From: UBA6120 sp964639215
GTDB lineage: Bacteria; Bacillota_I; Bacilli_A; RFN20; CAG-826
DNA length: 16,951 nucleotides
Direction of reading: 5' to 3'
Assembly: GCA_964639215.1 (NCBI GenBank)
Contig: CAZXCV010000020.1
Coordinates: forward strand, 1 to 16,951
A program made the position numbers and the translations under genes. Below the pieces are notes generated by a model. It worked only from the letters and a program-made list of their open reading frames with translations, was not told where the DNA came from and searched no databases. This document shows positions 12,754-16,951 of this stretch, in pieces; position 1 is the stretch's first letter; every line of letters starts with the position of its first letter.

Positions 12754-13821
12754 ATGAAGCAATGGTGGCTAAATTGGTTGACAAACAACCAACGATTCAC
12801 AAAAGAAAACTCTGATTACCGTCGAATCGTAATTTTAAATGTTTTGCTGTCGCTCATGGTCATCATCCTCACGATTTACCCTATCATTAACTTTATCTAT
12901 GACGAGTATTTATTAGCGTTTATCGAACTCGGTGGTCTCTTGCTCGCCATCAGTGTCCTCATTTTTTTCAAAGCCACGCACAAAATTGTCCTCACTTCTT
13001 ATTTATGCGAAATTTCATTTTTATTTGTGTTAACAGTGATTCTTGTCGTCGAGAAAAATCAAGAATATATCTTCATGTGGTCGCTACTTGTACCCGCCAT
13101 CAGTTATTTTATCCTCGGACGAATTTCCGGAACGATTATTACCATCGGTTATTTAGCCTTCATCATTGTATTTATGAGCCTCAATATCGGCAATAATTCG
13201 GGGTTAGAGCCCGTCCATTATTTTTCAAATATTATTGGATCGTATATTGCTGTAAGTGTCATTATCCGCTACTTCGAATTTAGTCGCATGGACACACTTG
13301 GTGAATTGCGTAAAATTAATGCGGACTTACGCGCCTTATCTGAGACCGATAAACTGACTGGAATCTATAATCGCCTTAAGCTTGATGATGTGCTCGAAGA
13401 AGAAATTGGAAAAGCCGAAATTTCGAAAAAGCCTTTGTCGGTTATCATGATTGATATTGATGACTTCAAACTAATCAATGATCGTTATGGTCACCTTGTT
13501 GGGGACTCCGTCTTGACACAAGCGGCTTATGTACTCAAGAAGGATTTAGATGTCGACCAAGTGATCGGACGTTGGGGTGGTGAAGAATTCTTAATCATCT
13601 GCCCACACACTGATATCGAACGAGCAACTGATTTAGCCTTTACACTTCGCAAGATGATTGAAAGCATTCCCTTTGATGGAAAGATTCGTTTCACGATTAG
13701 TCTCGGTATCTCATCCTGGATTAAAGGGGACACGATTGAGACACTCATCAAAAAAGCCGATCAAGCGTTATACAGTGCAAAAAACCGTGGTAAAAACCAG
13801 GCGATTAATCAAAATGTATAA
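12754..13821 (+). CDS. Membrane diguanylate cyclase (GGDEF domain)
   Basis: This 355-residue protein synthesises cyclic di-GMP from two GTP. Six hydrophobic segments between about 25 and 175 form an N-terminal membrane sensor with no recognisable extracellular domain, then a short helical linker (RMDTLGELRKINADL, about 181-195) of coiled-coil type leads to the GGDEF domain. That domain has DKLTGIYNR at 200-208, MIDIDDFKLINDRYGH, the active-site loop RWGGEEF with GGEEF at 275-279, and ISLGISSW. Active-site residues look intact. The inhibitory I-site RxxD expected just before the loop is DVDQ here, so product inhibition at that site is probably absent. The upstream ribosome binding site is weak (GAGTGA). 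No EAL or PilZ gene lies in the window. Confidence 0.93.
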   Translation: MKQWWLNWLTNNQRFTKENSDYRRIVILNVLLSLMVIILTIYPIINFIYDEYLLAFIELGGLLLAISVLIFFKATHKIVLTSYLCEISFLFVLTVILVVEKNQEYIFMWSLLVPAISYFILGRISGTIITIGYLAFIIVFMSLNIGNNSGLEPVHYFSNIIGSYIAVSVIIRYFEFSRMDTLGELRKINADLRALSETDKLTGIYNRLKLDDVLEEEIGKAEISKKPLSVIMIDIDDFKLINDRYGHLVGDSVLTQAAYVLKKDLDVDQVIGRWGGEEFLIICPHTDIERATDLAFTLRKMIESIPFDGKIRFTISLGISSWIKGDTIETLIKKADQALYSAKNRGKNQAINQNV

Positions 13822-13823
13822 AG

Positions 13824-13847
13824 AAAGCGGGTACTCCCGCTTTTTTT
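13824..13847 (+). terminator. Terminator of the diguanylate cyclase gene
   Basis: An 8-bp stem, 13824-13831 with 13836-13843 (aaagcggg / cccgcttt), has a 4-nt loop and T's to 13847. It starts 3 bp after the stop codon and abuts the end of the convergent TrhA gene, for which it could also act weakly. Confidence 0.9.
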
Positions 13848-14502
13848 AAAAGATGAATAAATAGATGGCAAAGAAATGAAGCAATGTCCCGCTAAAGACA
13901 AACAGGTGCCACACAAAGTGTGAAAACTTGAATAGTTTTGTCGCATAGAAAAAGACACCAATTGTATATGAAATTCCGCCTGCAAGAATAAGCCAAAAGG
14001 CAGGTGTCGATAAAGCGTAAAGTGGTCCGAATAATCCAAGTGCGCTCCAACCTAGCAAGAGATAGGAAACAAGATGGACGACTTGGAACTTATAAATTTT
14101 TACAGCTTTAAAGACGATTCCTAGGATAATGATGACCCATTGCACCGCGAGTAATATCCACCCGAGTGGTTTTGTAATCACGAGGATAAAGATCGGAGCA
14201 AACGTCGCACCTATCAGGACGTAAATTGAGATGTGATCAAATCGTTTGAAAATACTTTTGGTCGTTCCATCTTTAGCAAACGCGTGATAAAGCGCGCTCA
14301 TCGTATATAAGAAAATCATTCCAAGTCCGAAGACGAGGGCACTTGCTAACTCAGGGCCGTTATCGGCTTTGACAATGAGTAAGACGAGGCCCGCTATGCC
14401 GAAGAGACCACTAACGCCATGGGAGATGGCATTAGCAATTTCTTCGCCCACCGTCTGGCGCCGTTTTCTTTTACTGGGGAACGAAGTATCTTGAGTTTTC
14501 AT
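13846..14502 (-). CDS. trhA: Hemolysin III / PAQR-family membrane protein (TrhA)
   Basis: This 218-residue protein has seven transmembrane helices of the PAQR superfamily. The metal-site residues of the family are present: SALYHAF (69-75), RFDHISIY (87-94) and the C-terminal SHFVWHLFV with H195 and H199. EIANAISHG near the N-terminus is the usual entry motif. The Bacillus cereus relative was named hemolysin III, while E. coli TrhA (YqfA) is linked to membrane fluidity homeostasis, the likelier role. The length is typical. The ATG at 14502 has no strong ribosome binding site. It lies 37 bp after the GNAT gene on the same strand, so it may be read from the methyltransferase-GNAT transcript. Confidence 0.92.
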   Translation of the reverse strand: MKTQDTSFPSKRKRRQTVGEEIANAISHGVSGLFGIAGLVLLIVKADNGPELASALVFGLGMIFLYTMSALYHAFAKDGTTKSIFKRFDHISIYVLIGATFAPIFILVITKPLGWILLAVQWVIIILGIVFKAVKIYKFQVVHLVSYLLLGWSALGLFGPLYALSTPAFWLILAGGISYTIGVFFYATKLFKFSHFVWHLFVFSGTLLHFFAIYLFIF

Positions 14503-14539
14503 CGCTTGAATAATACTTTAAATGAGCAATCAGCACAAG

Positions 14540-15148
14540 TTATTTATCCGTTTCCTTCATTGATAGCGGTTTTATATGATGCGCCGCATTATATGATTGG
14601 ACTTCTTCATCATTGACACGGTAAGGTTCTGGTTCCAGTAACTGACCAGCAATACCCGTCATTTTTGATTCATCAAGTACTTTTATCATAAAAAATGAAT
14701 GATCTTGATCATCTGCTATCCCTGGATAACGGATTCCGAAATGCATCGCGGGGATAAAACCAAACCGATGATAATAAGTCGGATTCCCGGTAATTAGCAT
14801 ATACGGGTATCCTTTCGCTTGAGCCAATCCAAGTGTCGCTTTGATCAAGGCAGTTCCATAACCCTTATTTTGTTCTTCTTTTTTAACACTCACTGGGCCA
14901 AACATCACGCATGTCATTAAGTTACCATCTACTTGTTCCACAAGCGCTTCTATATATATGATATGGGCGACTAGTTGATTGTCTTCAGTGATAACGTACT
15001 CAAGTGAAGGAAGATATCGCTCATGTTTTCGAATATTATCAATCACGACATGTTCGACGCAACCCGGTCGATAGACATCGTTAAAAGCGGCAATTGTCAA
15101 TTGTTCGATTGCTTGATAATCTTTGTTTGTCACCTGACGAAGCATCAT
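14540..15148 (-). CDS. GNAT-family N-acetyltransferase
   Basis: This 202-residue cytosolic acyl-CoA-dependent acetyltransferase has the acetyl-CoA pyrophosphate-binding motif A at 84-102 (GPVSVKKEEQNKGYGTALI; the Q/RxxGxG core is QNKGYG). LITGNPTYYHRFGFIPA (118-134) is the strand-helix segment seen in YhbS-type members of the family. The substrate is not predictable. The start is either ATG 15148 or the adjacent ATG 15145; the first overlaps the methyltransferase stop in TAATG, implying translational coupling. Together with the methyltransferase it may modify a common small-molecule or protein target, but nothing shows this directly. Confidence 0.9.
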   Translation of the reverse strand: MMLRQVTNKDYQAIEQLTIAAFNDVYRPGCVEHVVIDNIRKHERYLPSLEYVITEDNQLVAHIIYIEALVEQVDGNLMTCVMFGPVSVKKEEQNKGYGTALIKATLGLAQAKGYPYMLITGNPTYYHRFGFIPAMHFGIRYPGIADDQDHSFFMIKVLDESKMTGIAGQLLEPEPYRVNDEEVQSYNAAHHIKPLSMKETDK

Positions 15149-15900
15149 TATGGTTTAATCGCTCGGGTGGAAAAAAAGGTCGGAATCTTCATGTCATGAA
15201 GCCTTCCATAACCATTCAGGTCATCATAGATATGCGTCAAGATGAAACCGGCTTCTAACTGCCCGCCAATTTGTTCATCAAGTCCATGAGAAAATTGGAC
15301 GCCGTTATCATCAGCTTGTAATTTTTCCATTTGCTTTGGATTTTTAAGTGGATTGAACGGAAAATGATTATTGATTGTCACTTCATCATCACTCATAAAG
15401 TTAACGCCATTATCAAGACCAGCGACGAGGATACCCCCGCGTTTTAAGATACGAAAGCATTCCTTAAAAATTGGTTTGACATGCTCGACATAAACATTAG
15501 AGACTGGATGAAAAATGATATCAAATGTATCATCCTCAAATGGAAGCGGCTTCGTCATATCATATTGAACGAGTTCAATCTTATATCCTTCGCGTGTAGC
15601 CACGAGCCGTTCACTTGCTATTTGTGACGATGAATAATCAAGGACCGTGCACTTTGCTCCAAGCGCGGTGAAAATCGGCATTTGCTGACCGCCACCCGAG
15701 GCTAATCCAAGTACTTTAAGTCCTTTAAGTGAAGCCGGAAACCAATCATGCGGCATCGGTTTCGTCGGTGTCAAGACGACATCCCAGACACCTTGCGTGG
15801 CCTTCACATACATTTCATGAGTAATCGGACGACCCCATTCCCAACCTTCAGCCACCCATTTGTCAATCGTTCGCGCATTAATATCCGTGTATTTTTCCAT
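15148..15900 (-). CDS. Class I SAM-dependent methyltransferase
   Basis: This 250-residue cytosolic methyltransferase has motif I LGLASGGGQ at 64-72, the acidic ribose-binding D88 after strand 2 (CTVLDYS), D114 (VQYDMTKPLPF) and motif IV FDIIFHPVSNVYV (126-138), then RILKRGGILVAG (150-161). The N-terminal NARTIDKWVAEGWEWGRPIT and TPTKPMP belong to a widespread Bacillota subgroup of unknown substrate. The frame is open to 16017, but ATG 15900 is preferred: GAGGGAGC precedes it and homologues, as I remember them, begin at this point; the 39 upstream residues also lie in AT-rich sequence. It overlaps the downstream GNAT gene by 1 nt. Confidence 0.88.
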   Translation of the reverse strand: MEKYTDINARTIDKWVAEGWEWGRPITHEMYVKATQGVWDVVLTPTKPMPHDWFPASLKGLKVLGLASGGGQQMPIFTALGAKCTVLDYSSSQIASERLVATREGYKIELVQYDMTKPLPFEDDTFDIIFHPVSNVYVEHVKPIFKECFRILKRGGILVAGLDNGVNFMSDDEVTINNHFPFNPLKNPKQMEKLQADDNGVQFSHGLDEQIGGQLEAGFILTHIYDDLNGYGRLHDMKIPTFFSTRAIKP

Positions 15901-16520
15901 AATAGCTCCCTCGCTATCATAAATGATTTCGCTTGGTGTACAATAAATATTCTTAAATATTTCTAATACTTGATTATTTAAATCTCTCCAAATTAATGGT
16001 ATTTTGCTCTTCCTCAAGTAATTTTACAAAAAGATAGTCATATATACCGGGATATAAATTATTCCTTCTTTTTGAACTAAATCTTTTGTATGGATAATAT
16101 ATTTTTTGCCAAGCTTATCCTTGAATTTTTGGTCAAATTTTTCTAGTCAAGAAGTTGGGAAGTTTTTTGATTTTTATATATCGTTTGTTACACGTATTTT
16201 GATATTTAAAGGCTATTTTGATTCACATAATGACATTTGTCTCTTTTGACCAACCACATAAATTACTACTGGAATAAAGATAGAAAGATTCACAATCTAA
16301 GTAATCTGCATTTAACTAAGTAATCGTGCCAACTAATAGGTAAACGTGTAAGCGGTCATTGTCATAGATTAATACTCACATTTTTAACGTTCAATCTCAA
16401 TAGATGCTATTTTTTTGAAAATGCAAATATCAGGATAAAATATCCTTTATTCAAAAAAAGTATGACAGACTTGTATCAAACCTATATTTCTTAAATGTAT
16501 TTACTTTATACAGTCTATCC
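15901..16520. other. AT-rich gene-free stretch between methyltransferase and Fic gene
   Basis: No gene is supportable in these 620 bases. The stretch is much poorer in GC than the genes to its left (hand count 14 of 60 at 16021-16080, against 31 of 60 at 15661-15720). It holds the methyltransferase promoter region near its left end and a nested inverted repeat at 16410-16459. It may be eroded intergenic DNA at the junction with an acquired segment. Confidence 0.5.
16410..16459. repeat. Nested inverted repeat downstream of the Fic gene
   Basis: The outer arms tttttttgaa (16410-16419) and ttcaaaaaaa (16450-16459) are perfectly complementary. An inner hairpin aggata/tatcct (16432-16437 with 16441-16446) lies inside. 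It sits about 60 bp beyond the Fic stop. It could serve as a weak terminator in either direction or be a remnant of a mobile end. Confidence 0.45.
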
Positions 16521-16951
16521 TTAGCCTATTAAATATAAGTATAAATCCTCTGATTCATTTAACAAATCAACAATAATTTTAATAAAATCTGTATAGTCAT
16601 TTGTTGTATGTGCCTTATCTAGTGCATCATAATAATCTGCTCTATTTTCAGTTATTATTACTACCGGTGGATAACCACTTTGAATCAGTTCAAAATTTAA
16701 TAAAAGTCTTGCTGTTCTACCATTACCGTCCACAAATGGATGTATTTTAACAAACTCTCCATGTAAAAAACAAGCTCTTACTACAGGATGTAAATCTTTC
16801 GAACATTGATATTTATCAATCATTTTCTGCATTTCAAATGGAACATTCATATGTACTGGTGGAACATGCTTAGCACCACTGATAAACACATTTTCATTTC
16901 TATATTTACCAGCATTAGTAGAATCAATTTCTTTCAAAATTAAATAATGAA
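16521..16951 (-). CDS. Fic/DOC-family protein, partial (N-terminus beyond window)
   Basis: The visible part of this Fic-domain protein contains the complete active-site motif HPFVDGNGRTAR, the loop that binds ATP and transfers AMP or another phosphate-containing group to a target hydroxyl. Upstream in the protein, AGKYRNENVFISG and KHVPP are the usual flap and pre-helix elements. The frame stays open to the window end, so an apparent TTG start at 16937 is not the true start. No (S/T)xxxE(G/N) inhibitory helix is visible at the C-terminus; it could lie in the missing N-terminal part or in a separate antitoxin gene off the window. The gene is AT-rich (20 of 60 GC in 16681-16740), unlike the rest of the window, which suggests transfer. 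Confidence 0.88.
   Translation of the reverse strand, partial: HYLILKEIDSTNAGKYRNENVFISGAKHVPPVHMNVPFEMQKMIDKYQCSKDLHPVVRACFLHGEFVKIHPFVDGNGRTARLLLNFELIQSGYPPVVIITENRADYYDALDKAHTTNDYTDFIKIIVDLLNESEDLYLYLIG

Noticed and set aside
13846..14502. A true hemolysin or toxin gene
   Set aside because: The PAQR motifs indicate a TrhA-type membrane homeostasis protein; the hemolysin name is historical.
15901..16017. N-terminal 39-residue extension of the methyltransferase
   Set aside because: ATG 15900 has a good ribosome binding site and starts at the family-typical N-terminus; the extension lies in AT-rich leader DNA.

Overview
The window looks like a moderately low-GC Gram-positive chromosome (Bacillota/Mycoplasmatota side). 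Evidence: strong AGGAGG-type ribosome binding sites, frequent extended -10 promoters, compact rho-independent terminators, tRNA genes with encoded CCA, two lipoproteins with serine-rich linkers, and the standard genetic code (Trp is TGG, and TGA ends several genes, often in ATGA overlaps). An Acholeplasma/Izemoplasma- or Erysipelotrichia-like host would fit, but this is an inference of low confidence. Nothing in the window fixes the taxon.

Left edge (1-860): mobile DNA on both sides of a 10-N assembly gap (462-471). On the left is a decayed IS30-family transposase on the + strand with five in-frame stops. On the right is the end of an IS3-family (IS150-like) element on the - strand: terminal inverted repeat, leader hairpin and the first 102 codons of orfA. 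That element sits 7 bp beyond the CCA of a tRNA-Leu(CAG).

Core, 860-8180: a tight - strand unit with a CotH-kinase-like lipoprotein, a CDF metal exporter whose site A looks manganese-type, and tRNA-Leu. Next come a small P-loop kinase with its own promoter and terminator, and a three-gene operon, vanZ-like / msrA / free-methionine-R-sulfoxide reductase, joined by two 4-bp overlaps. Together the two reductases cover the S epimer and the free R epimer of methionine sulfoxide. Divergent from it is an aldo/keto reductase (+), which shares a bidirectional terminator with an MscS channel (-). The MscS gene follows a protein tyrosine phosphatase gene but has its own promoter.

Centre, 8180-11290: a small orphan gene (+), tRNA-Ala(GGC) with a clear promoter and a probable terminator, a lipoprotein built from a tandemly duplicated ~100-residue domain of unknown function, and a two-gene unit. 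That unit encodes a 41-residue hydrophilic peptide overlapping the start of an XRE-type regulator that carries beta repeats and transmembrane helices. A possible operator lies at its putative promoter. tRNA-Arg(CCT) follows.

Right, 11290-16951: an ArsB/NhaD-type permease (-) divergent from a membrane diguanylate cyclase (+), then a convergent TrhA/hemolysin III gene. Upstream of that gene lie a GNAT acetyltransferase and a SAM methyltransferase that overlap by 1 nt. Beyond about 15900 the base composition drops sharply and a 620-bp AT-rich gene-free stretch leads to a Fic-domain gene cut off by the window edge, probably the start of an acquired accessory region.
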